DNA of 6,162 nt, from positions 1 through 6,162 of the forward strand of contig JBBQVO010000186.1 in assembly GCA_038211505.1 (NCBI GenBank). The letters are read 5' to 3'. Below the pieces are notes generated by a model. The model ran no database searches and was not told the DNA's origin. It was given only the letters and a program-made list of their open reading frames with translations. The DNA is from JBBQVO01 sp038211505. GTDB lineage: Bacteria; Chloroflexota; Dehalococcoidia; DSTF01; JACRBR01. The position numbers were made by a program, and so were the translations under genes. Positions 1-5,395 of the stretch are shown piece by piece (position 1 is the first letter of the stretch; each line of letters begins with the position of its first letter).

Positions 1-330
1 CACTCAACGCGCGGATCCTGCGCGCGTTGCGCCGAACCTGCGAAATCGCGAGATCGATGCCCAACGACGGCATCCGCCCGCGAGTTTGCTCCATCTCAGG
101 TATCGGCTCACAAGGGGCAGTTCTGAGGGGTTTTCCTACCCGGTTTGCGGGCCGCAACTAAGAAACGGGCCACCAGTCGCGCGCGCCAACGTCGCGCTCT
201 TACCGTCGCGTCAGGGCGTAAGCGTGTAACCACGCACTTCCCTCACAACGCAAGCGGGGCGACCGAAACACCGGTCTTTCGCGCCGTAGGTGATTCGCAG
301 CGCTCATATGCGATTCCGAGCGCACTCACA
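1..330. other. Gene-poor left edge, no supported gene
   Basis: I find no protein or RNA gene that I can support here. Plus-strand frames are open for only 40-75 codons and match nothing I recognise. On the minus strand an ATG at 94 (peptide beginning MEQTRGRMPSLGIDL) stays open to the left edge. It could be the first 31 codons of a gene leaving the window, but it has no clear Shine-Dalgarno and no TANNNT box, so I do not call it. Small hairpins are visible at 5-29 and 222-235 (GCGTG, loop TAAC, CACGC). A 12-bp direct repeat, ATTCCGAGCGCA, occurs at 313-324 and again at 336-347. The second copy lies inside element A, so the first may be a remnant of another arm. Confidence 0.5.
5..29. other. 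Perfect 9-bp hairpin
   Basis: CAACGCGCG (5-13) pairs perfectly with CGCGCGTTG (21-29) across a 7-base loop. No T-run follows on either strand. It may be a 3'-end hairpin of a gene outside the window or part of a structured coding sequence. Its role is unknown. Confidence 0.4.
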
Positions 331-487
331 CTGTCATTCCGAGCGCAGCCGAGGAATCTCTCCGGTAGCAGCACCCAAGTAGTCCCAGAAGCGCGACACC
401 AACCGCGACCGCCGTGCGGAACACAGATCTCGGGACTACGCCAGCATTGTGTTTGCCGAGATTCCTCGGCTGCGCTCGGAATGACAG
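331..487. repeat. Palindromic element A, 30-bp inverted arms
   Basis: The left arm (331-360, beginning CTGTCATTCCGAGCGCAGCC) and the right arm (458-487) are reverse complements over all 30 bases, and the match stops exactly at both ends. The 97-bp interior holds a nested inverted pair, GTAGTCCC (379-386) with GGGACTAC (432-439), so the whole unit can fold into a long stem with an inner stem. It encodes no protein. Its arms are related to those of element B at 3641-3765. From general knowledge, sequences of this type are widely dispersed in some bacterial genomes and produce spurious ORFs when translated. It lies 97 bp past the stop codon of the minus-strand operon, at its 3' side. A REP- or MITE-like origin is inference; no transposase is present in the window. 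Confidence 0.85.
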
Positions 488-564
488 CCTACGGCCCCAA
501 CGCTGCTCGTCCGGGGGTCCTGTGATATGCCGGTGCCCTGCTGTTCGGCCTTTTACCGTCGAGC

Positions 565-582
565 GCGGCGAGTGCGCGCCGC
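565..582 (-). terminator. Hairpin just after the LLM gene stop codon
   Basis: GCGGCG (565-570) pairs with CGCCGC (577-582) across six bases, directly beyond the stop codon at 584-586 of the minus-strand oxidoreductase gene. Reading in the gene's direction, the sequence after the stem is GCTCGACGGTAAAAGG, with no U-run. It is therefore at best a non-canonical or Rho-assisted 3' end, or an RNA-stabilising stem. Confidence 0.3.
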
Positions 583-583
583 C

Positions 584-1591
584 CTACGCCAGCAGCTTCT
601 CGAGGATCGCGCCCATCTCGGCCGCATCGCGTCCCTGCATGGGGATCAGCGGCAGGTCGACGCCGAGCGCTCGCCGCGCATCCAGCTCTTCCTTGCAGCG
701 CTCCAGCGGCCCGACGATCGCCGTCTGGTCGAGCATGCGATCCGAGACCCCCATCGCCGCCGCCTTCGGGTCGCGCGCCGCCCAGCCCTCTTTGATCTTC
801 GCAACCTCCGCCTCAAAGCCATGCCGTTCGAGCATCTCGTAGTAGTACGTGCCCATGCGGCCAACGTAGAACGCGATCGGCCCGCGCGCCGACATCCGCA
901 TCTGCTCGTCCGTCCCCGATTCCGTGATCTGCATGACAAGCGCCGGCGCAACCGTGATGTCCTCGCGCTTCTTGCCGGCTTTCGCCGCGCCGCGCATCAG
1001 CGTCGCCACGCCCTCTTCGATCTTGTCCTTCGGCCAGTAGATTGGGATCCAGCCGTCCGCCACCTCGCCGGTCTGCTCCATGCTCTTCGGCGTGATCGAA
1101 GCGATGTAGGTCGGGATGTGATCGCGGAACGTCGGAAACTGCATCGTGAAGCCGCGCTCGAGCTTGAAGACTTTGCCGTCGTAATTGAGGCGCTGCTGCT
1201 TCATGATCGTGTTGATGATCTCGATGTACTCGCGCAGGCGCGTCGCCGGCTTGTCGAACTTCACGCCGTGCCAGTGCTCGACGACGTTCGCACCCGAGCT
1301 GCCGAGCCCAATGATCGCGCGCCCGCCGGAAAGCTCATCGAGAGTCCCGAACGTCATCGCCAATACGGCGGGCGTGCGGCTGAAGACGTTGACGATGGCG
1401 GTGCCCAGCTGAATCTTCTTCGTCGATAGCGCCAGCTGCGTGAGAATGCTGAAGGCGTCGCGGCCCCACGCTTCGGCGACCCACGCCGATTCGACGCCGA
1501 GATCGTCCGCGATCTGCATGCGCTTCACGATCTCTTCGCGCTCCGTCGGACTCCCCGCGAAGCCGATCTGCATGCCAAGCCGCTTCGTCAT
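584..1591 (-). CDS. F420-dependent LLM-class (luciferase-like) oxidoreductase
   Basis: This 335-residue protein is a TIM-barrel flavin/F420 oxidoreductase of the bacterial luciferase-like superfamily, in the usual size range. The N-terminal barrel strand reads LGMQIGF (5-11), followed by LGVESAWVAEAWGRDAF (31-47). The diagnostic stretch at 62-100 contains LGTAIVNVFSRTPAVLAMT, then LDELSGGR and GLGSSG, which is typical of the F420-using branch. PTYIASITPKSMEQTGEVADGW (roughly 160-181) is the second characteristic block. F420 rather than FMN as cofactor is inferred from family resemblance, and the substrate is unknown. The start at 1591 is set by GGAGGAG seven bases upstream; the frame stays open for 57 more codons, but those overlap the upstream gene's end and look non-coding. 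It is the second gene of an operon, 41 bp after the hydrolase gene, so the pair may act on the same compound. Confidence 0.9.
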   Translation of the reverse strand: MTKRLGMQIGFAGSPTEREEIVKRMQIADDLGVESAWVAEAWGRDAFSILTQLALSTKKIQLGTAIVNVFSRTPAVLAMTFGTLDELSGGRAIIGLGSSGANVVEHWHGVKFDKPATRLREYIEIINTIMKQQRLNYDGKVFKLERGFTMQFPTFRDHIPTYIASITPKSMEQTGEVADGWIPIYWPKDKIEEGVATLMRGAAKAGKKREDITVAPALVMQITESGTDEQMRMSARGPIAFYVGRMGTYYYEMLERHGFEAEVAKIKEGWAARDPKAAAMGVSDRMLDQTAIVGPLERCKEELDARRALGVDLPLIPMQGRDAAEMGAILEKLLA

Positions 1592-1596
1592 CGTCA

Positions 1597-1603
1597 CTCC
1601 TCC
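1597..1603 (-). promoter_or_regulatory. Shine-Dalgarno site of the LLM gene
   Basis: The minus strand reads GGAGGAG, five bases before the ATG at 1591 (seven from the GGAGG core). This fixes the start of the oxidoreductase and shows that downstream operon genes here use a strong ribosome binding site, unlike the first genes of transcription units. Confidence 0.85.
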
Positions 1604-1632
1604 GTGTCGTGTCCGCGTTCCGGCCGATGGAC

Positions 1633-2499
1633 TTAGTCGCGCATGAATTCGATGATCTCGGCGTTCACGCGCTCGGGCGCCTCGCGCATCATGAAATGGC
1701 CGACGCCTTCGATCTTCTTGAGCGTGAGATTCGGGAAGAACTCCGGCAGCTTGTCGGCCCACGCATACGGCAGAATCGAATCGCTGTCACCCCAGAGCAC
1801 CGTCGTCGGCGTCTTGATCACGAGATCGCCCGAAGACTGAATGCCGCCGCGGAACACGGAGCGATAGCAGTTGAAGCCGCCGCGCAGCGCGCCCGGCTGC
1901 GAGTACGCCTCGACATACGCCTCGATCTCGTCATCGCTCCAGAGATTCTTGTTGGCTGACCACGCCGACAAGAAGTGCCGTAGATAGATCTCCGTCGCCT
2001 GCCTGCTCGACCCGACGAGATCCTCCGCCCACGGCTGCTGATGAAACAGCTGATACCAGGTGTTGAACAGGTGCGGCAGCTCGAACCAGCGCAGGCCGAT
2101 GCCCGGGTACGGCGGATCGAACAGCATCAGCTTGTGCAGCCGCTCCGGATACATCCGCGCGAATCGCTGCACCCAGATCGCGCCGAAGTCGTGCGATACG
2201 ATGCGGATCTTGTCGAGATGATAGAAGTCGCAAAATCCGCGGATATCCTCGGCGAACATCGTGTCGGTGTAGCCGACTTCCGGCGCCAGATCGGGCTTGT
2301 CGGAGTACGCGAAGCCGCGCATGTCGGGCACGATCACATCGAACTGCTCCGACAGCGGCCCGATGTTCTTGTGCCACTCGTACCAGAACCCCGGCCAGCC
2401 GTGAATCAGAAACAGCGGCTCGCCCGCGCCCTGCCGCACATAGTGCAGCTTCACCCCATTCGTCGTCACATAGTGATGGCTGAGACTCGTCGCGCTCAT
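1633..2499 (-). CDS. Alpha/beta hydrolase, probable epoxide hydrolase
   Basis: This 288-residue alpha/beta-hydrolase-fold enzyme has the features of epoxide hydrolases. The oxyanion loop is HGWPG (33-37). The nucleophile elbow is VSHDFGA with Asp104 as nucleophile, and the charge relay is Asp240 (in WGDSDSIL) with His268 (in GVGHF). In the cap domain, Tyr149 (WYQLFHQ) and Tyr212 (NCYRS) align by eye with the two ring-opening tyrosines of soluble epoxide hydrolase (Tyr383 and Tyr466 of the human enzyme). This favours an epoxide hydrolase over a haloalkane dehalogenase, which usually has Trp after the nucleophile. Substrate unknown; no signal peptide, so cytosolic. I chose the ATG at 2499 because protein similarity begins there and a TACGCT box ends six bases upstream. 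A longer frame to 2778 reads through repeat DNA. The LLM oxidoreductase gene follows after 41 bp. Confidence 0.88.
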   Translation of the reverse strand: MSATSLSHHYVTTNGVKLHYVRQGAGEPLFLIHGWPGFWYEWHKNIGPLSEQFDVIVPDMRGFAYSDKPDLAPEVGYTDTMFAEDIRGFCDFYHLDKIRIVSHDFGAIWVQRFARMYPERLHKLMLFDPPYPGIGLRWFELPHLFNTWYQLFHQQPWAEDLVGSSRQATEIYLRHFLSAWSANKNLWSDDEIEAYVEAYSQPGALRGGFNCYRSVFRGGIQSSGDLVIKTPTTVLWGDSDSILPYAWADKLPEFFPNLTLKKIEGVGHFMMREAPERVNAEIIEFMRD

Positions 2500-2505
2500 G
2501 CCCGC

Positions 2506-2511
2506 AGCGTA
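2506..2511 (-). promoter_or_regulatory. -10 box of a leaderless promoter for the hydrolase operon
   Basis: The minus strand reads TACGCT, then GCGGGC, then the ATG at 2499. A TANNNT box six bases before the start codon would place transcription initiation at or next to the A of the ATG. There is no Shine-Dalgarno sequence between them. I see no convincing -35 hexamer. Confidence 0.55.
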
Positions 2512-2512
2512 T

Positions 2513-2661
2513 AGCGGATGGCGGATAACGGCGAGCGGTTTGGCTGTCGGCTGTTGGCTGTTTCGAGGCTCGGTCGTCCGAGCGCCGTCTCTGTCGTCTG
2601 TTGTCTGTTGTCTGTGTCTGTTGTCTGTTTGCACTTTGCTGTCTGCTGTTTGCTGTTTGAC
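2513..2661. repeat. Degenerate heptanucleotide tandem repeat in divergent intergenic DNA
   Basis: The spacer between the divergent hydrolase and cysM genes is built of 7-base units. They run AGCGGAT, GGCGGAT, AACGGCG, AGCGGTT (2513-2540), then GGCTGTC, GGCTGTT, GGCTGTT (2542-2562). After an interruption come GTCTGTT units (2596-2629, one of them six bases long), and then GTCTGCT, GTTTGCT, GTTTGAC (2641-2661). The interruption holds a 6-bp hairpin, GCTCGG (2568-2573) with CCGAGC (2578-2583), loop TCGT. The units drift gradually along the array, as expected from slippage followed by mutation. The composition differs from the coding DNA around it, and the frames that cross it translate to low-complexity peptides. 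Confidence 0.75.
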
Positions 2662-2682
2662 TGTCGGCTCGTCCCCAATCCG

Positions 2683-2688
2683 TACACT
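2683..2688 (+). promoter_or_regulatory. -10 box of a leaderless promoter for cysM
   Basis: TACACT is followed by GCCGCC and the ATG at 2695, the same six-base spacing as at the divergent hydrolase gene. No Shine-Dalgarno is present. A TTGACT at 2657-2662 resembles a -35 element, but the 20-base spacer is longer than the usual 16-18, so I do not claim it. Confidence 0.55.
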
Positions 2689-2694
2689 GCCGCC

Positions 2695-3633
2695 ATGCAC
2701 CATCTCTACCTCATGCAGACGATCGGGCGGACGCCGATGGTCGAGCTGACGCATCTGTCGCCGAAGCCGGAGGTGCATCTATACGCCAAGCTCGAGGGGT
2801 GGAACCCGACCGGGTCGATCAAAGACCGCATCGTCAAGCACATGATCCAGCACGCCGAGCGCGAAGGCGTCATCGTGCCCGGCGACACCGTCATCGAGGC
2901 GAGCACCGGCAACACCGGCATCGCGCTGGCGATGATCGGGCGCGCGATGGGCTACAACACGCGTATCGTCATGCCCGAGAACGTCTATCCCGAGATCCCG
3001 CGCGCGCTCGCCGTCTACGGTGCGCACGTGCATTGGGTGCCCGCCGAGGCCGGTGTCACGGGCGCCATGGCCGTCGCGCGGCAGATGGCCACCGATGAGC
3101 GCATGTTCATGCTCGACCAGTTCCGCAACGAGCACAACGCCCGCGCCCACTACGTCTGGACGGCGCCCGAGATCCTCGAAGACGTGCCGGACATTGATGT
3201 CTTCGTCGCCGGCCTCGGCACCGGCGGCACGCTTATGGGCACCGGACATCGACTGAAAGAAGTGAACCGGCGCACGAAAGTGATCGCCGTCGAGCCGCAC
3301 CCGGGCAACCAGCTGCAGGGCCTCAGGAGCCTCGCCGACGGCTTCATCCCGCCGATCCTCGATCTCTCGTTCCTCGACGGCAAGATCCTCGTCCGCAGCG
3401 GCCACGCCTTCCGCGCCGCCCGACTGCTGATGCAGCGCGAAGGCATCTTCGGCGGCATCTCCGCCGGCGCCGTGCTCCATGCCGGCCTCAAGTTCGCCGA
3501 GCGCCTCGACCGCGGCAACATCGTCATGGTCTTCGCCGACTCCGGCTGGAAGTATCTCGAAACGAACCTCTGGTCGCGGGACCTGCCGTCGGAGGAGCAT
3601 GAAGAGTCGCTCGACGACATCATTTGGTGGTAG
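2695..3633 (+). CDS. cysM: Cysteine synthase, CysM type, probably O-phosphoserine-using
   Basis: This 312-residue cytosolic PLP enzyme of the cysteine synthase family has the family's usual length. Lys43 in NPTGSIKDR is the PLP-binding lysine. STGNTGIALAM (70-80) is the substrate loop, GTGGTLMGTG (175-184) the phosphate-binding loop, and GISAGAVLHAG (254-264) carries the serine facing the pyridine nitrogen. From memory it resembles Mycobacterium tuberculosis CysM (for example GTLMGTG, GIFxGISxGAVLHA, GWKYL). Arg211 in QLQGLRSL aligns with Arg220 of that enzyme, which is linked to O-phosphoserine use. I therefore predict O-phosphoserine plus a sulfide or sulfur-carrier donor, not O-acetylserine. 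No cysO or mec partner is in the window. The ATG at 2695 sits six bases after a TACACT box; the in-frame extension to 2518 runs through repeat DNA, and an internal ATG at 2713 is less likely. Element B begins seven bases after the stop. Confidence 0.92.
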   Translation: MHHLYLMQTIGRTPMVELTHLSPKPEVHLYAKLEGWNPTGSIKDRIVKHMIQHAEREGVIVPGDTVIEASTGNTGIALAMIGRAMGYNTRIVMPENVYPEIPRALAVYGAHVHWVPAEAGVTGAMAVARQMATDERMFMLDQFRNEHNARAHYVWTAPEILEDVPDIDVFVAGLGTGGTLMGTGHRLKEVNRRTKVIAVEPHPGNQLQGLRSLADGFIPPILDLSFLDGKILVRSGHAFRAARLLMQREGIFGGISAGAVLHAGLKFAERLDRGNIVMVFADSGWKYLETNLWSRDLPSEEHEESLDDIIWW

Positions 3634-3640
3634 CGGCGAC

Positions 3641-3765
3641 CTGTCATTCTGAGCGAAGCGAAGAATCTCTTCGCCTTGCCTCCGGTGTCCTGCCAAGACA
3701 AATTCCTTTCGGGATGACATTCGACGTGACATCGGAGAGATTCTTCGCTTCGCTCAGAATGACAG
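3641..3765. repeat. Palindromic element B, 30-bp inverted arms
   Basis: The left arm (3641-3670, beginning CTGTCATTCTGAGCGAAGCG) and the right arm (3736-3765) are reverse complements over all 30 bases, and pairing stops at both ends. The arms are a variant of those in element A, with several substitutions and a one-base shift, yet stay perfect within the element. The 65-bp interior includes AATTCCTTTCGGGATGACA (3701-3719), which looks like a third, degraded arm. The left arm also contains a small hairpin, GCGAAG (3658-3663) with CTTCGC (3669-3674). The element starts seven bases after the cysM stop and ends 71 bases before the -10 box of the next gene, so it could form the 3' end of the cysM mRNA. 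It carries no gene. Confidence 0.87.
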
Positions 3766-3836
3766 TAGGCGCGAGAATCACACCTCAAACGAATCGATCG
3801 CATCATCTCTATAACCGACGCGCGATCGTCGTCGGA

Positions 3837-3842
3837 TACGAT
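3837..3842 (+). promoter_or_regulatory. -10 box just before the RNA-ligase-like gene
   Basis: TACGAT lies ten bases before the ATG at 3853, and the intervening CACAACCACG has no Shine-Dalgarno. Initiation about seven bases after the box would leave a leader of only some three bases, so this fits the near-leaderless pattern of the neighbouring genes. Confidence 0.5.
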
Positions 3843-3852
3843 CACAACCACG

Positions 3853-4539
3853 ATGCCCATCTTCACATCCTTCGACGACGCGTGGTCATGGTTCGACGGC
3901 TGCGGCGAGCTCGAACCGCTCGCCGCGCAGCGTGAACGCTTCGTCGCCGGCCGTGGCCAGTTCCTCGCGTTTCAGGTGCCGATCCACGACATGCCGGTCG
4001 CGAGCGACGTCACGTCGTTGCAAGACGAGGTCGCGGACATCGACGGCGTCGATCTCTATTCGAGCGCACTCCTCCACATCTCGATTCGCGGCGCCGGCTT
4101 CCAAGTGATCGCGAAGTCGCGGCCTGACGAGATCCTGCGCGAAGACGTCGGCCGCATCAGCGAGCGCGCCGCCTCCGTGATCACGCGCTCCACCGCGATC
4201 GAGGCCACGATCGGCCCCGTCAACGTCTTCCCCGACGCCGTGATCCTCGAAGTCCACGACGGCGGCGCGCTCGGCCGCCTGCGTTCGGCGCTCGCCGTCA
4301 TCGGCGACGACACGTTTCGTTTCGACGACACGCAGTATCTCCCGCACATCACCATCGCCACGTTCGCCGCAGGGCCCGACGTCGCGACACTGCGCGACCG
4401 CCTGCGCGCCCTGCGCGATCGTCCGCCGATCGCGACGAAGATCACCCACATCGAACTCGCGCGCTGGTGGTTCACCGGCGTCGATGTCACCGACGAGCCG
4501 GAGCGTGATCTCGTCCGCTCCTACCGCCTCAAGGATTAG
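3853..4539 (+). CDS. 2H phosphoesterase superfamily protein (2'-5' RNA ligase-like)
   Basis: This 228-residue protein carries the two HxS/T motifs that define the 2H phosphoesterase superfamily: HISI at 75-78 and HITI at 165-168, 90 residues apart, each on a hydrophobic strand. Family members such as ThpR (LigT) act on 2'-5' or 2',3'-cyclic phosphodiester bonds in RNA or nucleotides. Which activity this one has cannot be told. It is somewhat longer than typical LigT proteins because about 70 residues precede the first motif (start MPIFTSFDDAWSWFDGCGEL). No signal peptide or membrane segment is visible, so it is cytosolic. The ATG at 3853 directly follows a TACGAT box and is the first of the similarity region; I found no better start. 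It is a single-gene unit between elements B and C. Confidence 0.8.
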   Translation: MPIFTSFDDAWSWFDGCGELEPLAAQRERFVAGRGQFLAFQVPIHDMPVASDVTSLQDEVADIDGVDLYSSALLHISIRGAGFQVIAKSRPDEILREDVGRISERAASVITRSTAIEATIGPVNVFPDAVILEVHDGGALGRLRSALAVIGDDTFRFDDTQYLPHITIATFAAGPDVATLRDRLRALRDRPPIATKITHIELARWWFTGVDVTDEPERDLVRSYRLKD

Positions 4540-4587
4540 CGGCGCCGAAGGACGCGCTCTCATCCCTAGCGCTCGTTCATTTTGACC

Positions 4588-4616
4588 ATGTAGCGCGGGC
4601 TTTCCAGCCCGCGCGG
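4588..4616. repeat. Palindromic element C, left copy
   Basis: This 29-bp sequence begins ATGTAGCGCGGGCTTTCC and forms a perfect hairpin: GCGCGGGCT (4593-4601), loop TTCC, AGCCCGCGC (4606-4614). It lies 48 bp after the stop of the RNA-ligase-like gene and has no T-run behind it on the plus strand. An inverted copy with one mismatch in 29 bases lies at 5396-5424, on the other side of the 207-residue protein gene. The stem may act as the 3' hairpin of the upstream mRNA. Mobility is inference. Confidence 0.8.
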
Positions 4617-4740
4617 ATCATCGCGATCATGCCCGCACCAACGGGAGATCCCGTAAGAGAACCAGCTCCCCAAGTTACGCCGTTCCCGCATAGGAAATCT
4701 GGGCGCTACCCCCCAGAATGGCCGCTACGGCGCAATCGCC
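4617..4740 (+). promoter_or_regulatory. Upstream region of the 207-residue protein gene with two palindromes
   Basis: ACGGGA and TCCCGT (4641-4654) form an inverted repeat with a two-base centre, in operator-like form. TCTGGG (4698-4703) pairs with CCCAGA (4712-4717) across eight bases, 33 bp before the start codon. I see no confident -10 box, and this region matches no riboswitch I know. Either palindrome could be a repressor site or a leader hairpin, but their roles are unproven. Confidence 0.3.
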
Positions 4741-4746
4741 GGGAGG
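4741..4746 (+). promoter_or_regulatory. Shine-Dalgarno site of the 207-residue protein gene
   Basis: GGGAGG lies four bases before the ATG at 4751. It decides the start in favour of 4751 over the in-frame ATG at 4718, which has no such site and overlaps the hairpin at 4698-4717. Confidence 0.7.
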
Positions 4747-4750
4747 GCGC

Positions 4751-5374
4751 ATGAGAAAGCTTGAAAGCAAACTGCTCGACGTACGAATCGAAGTCGTGAC
4801 GACGTCATTCGTCGCCTCCGGACGCCCCGACGGCGTCCACGATCTCGGCCGCCTGCTCGAGAATCTCAACAATCCCGCCGTCACCCGCCACGTCGAGATG
4901 ACCGACGCCGCCGTCCGCCCGCTCTACCGTGCCGCCCATCAGGTGCGCCTCGACGCGCCACTGCTCGTCCGCCGCGACGAGATCATCTTCGCCAACTTCG
5001 AAGGCCCGCACTTCAACCGCGGCGGCGTTCGCCCAGCGCAAATCGACACGCCGGCGCTCTTGCTCGCGCCGCCGTTCCAGATCCAGGGCACCGTCGGCCT
5101 GCCGCCGGGCAGCGATTCCACGCAGGCGCTCCGCGGCCTCGTCGCCGGCTTCTTTGTCGTCCGCAATGCCAACGTCTACGACGCCGACGGCAACGCGCTC
5201 GGCGAAGGCGAACAGATCGTCGTCAATGGCGCCGCCGTCCAGATGACCGCCGCCACCAAGCGCCACATCGACGTGTCGTCCGCAGCCGCGCCTGCTGATG
5301 CACTCACGCCCGTCGCCGCAATCGGCGACGACGAGTCGGCGTCGGAGGCGTACCCGCAGCAGCGCGCCGCGTAA
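4751..5374 (+). CDS. Uncharacterised two-repeat protein
   Basis: I do not recognise this 207-residue protein. It has no signal peptide, membrane segment, metal-binding cysteines or enzyme motif that I can see. It appears to consist of two related halves. Residues 13-83 contain SFVASGRPDGVHDLGRLLEN, then VTRHVEMTD and DEIIFANFEG. Residues 101-168 contain PFQIQGTVGLPP, then ALRGLVAGFFVVRNANVYD and EQIVVNGAAV. Both share an aromatic beta strand ending in G, a helix with LR/LG and L-L spacing, a V-x-[RN] strand ending in D, and a closing I-[IV]-x strand. The last 33 residues are a low-complexity Ala/Asp/Glu tail. A mainly beta, ligand-binding or structural role is only a guess. The start rests on GGGAGG at 4741. 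The gene stands alone, bracketed by inverted copies of element C (135 bp before, 21 bp after). Confidence 0.75.
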   Translation: MRKLESKLLDVRIEVVTTSFVASGRPDGVHDLGRLLENLNNPAVTRHVEMTDAAVRPLYRAAHQVRLDAPLLVRRDEIIFANFEGPHFNRGGVRPAQIDTPALLLAPPFQIQGTVGLPPGSDSTQALRGLVAGFFVVRNANVYDADGNALGEGEQIVVNGAAVQMTAATKRHIDVSSAAAPADALTPVAAIGDDESASEAYPQQRAA

Positions 5375-5395
5375 TCAGCCTATGTCGCTATAAAC

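Noticed and set aside
145..525. 126-codon plus-strand frame with a basic N-terminus (AATKKRATSRARQRR)
   Set aside because: It starts at a TTG without a ribosome site and reads through both arms of element A; the LSFRAQPRNLS and SAALGMT stretches are translated repeat, not protein.
527..1429. 300-codon plus-strand frame opposite the LLM gene
   Set aside because: It is Arg/His-rich antisense translation of a well-supported gene with clear family motifs.
1592..1762. 57-codon N-terminal extension of the LLM oxidoreductase
   Set aside because: It overlaps the 3' end of the hydrolase gene, is Arg/His-rich, lacks similarity, and the ATG at 1591 has GGAGGAG in front.
2518..2694. 59-codon N-terminal extension of CysM
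   Set aside because: It is translation of the heptamer array, cysteine/valine-rich by composition; it could be mistaken for a membrane segment. CysM homology begins just after 2695.
2500..2778. 93-codon N-terminal extension of the hydrolase
   Set aside because: The extension (rich in QTAD, RQQTT and similar) is translated heptamer repeat and runs into cysM; the fold begins after the ATG at 2499.
331..3765. CRISPR-like repeats
   Set aside because: The 30-bp sequences occur as inverted pairs at two distant places, not as regularly spaced direct repeats, and no cas gene is present.
3150..3866. Minus-strand frame containing CHSERSEESL and RFFASLRMT peptides
   Set aside because: These peptides are the well-known spurious translation of element B type repeats, and the rest is antisense to cysM.
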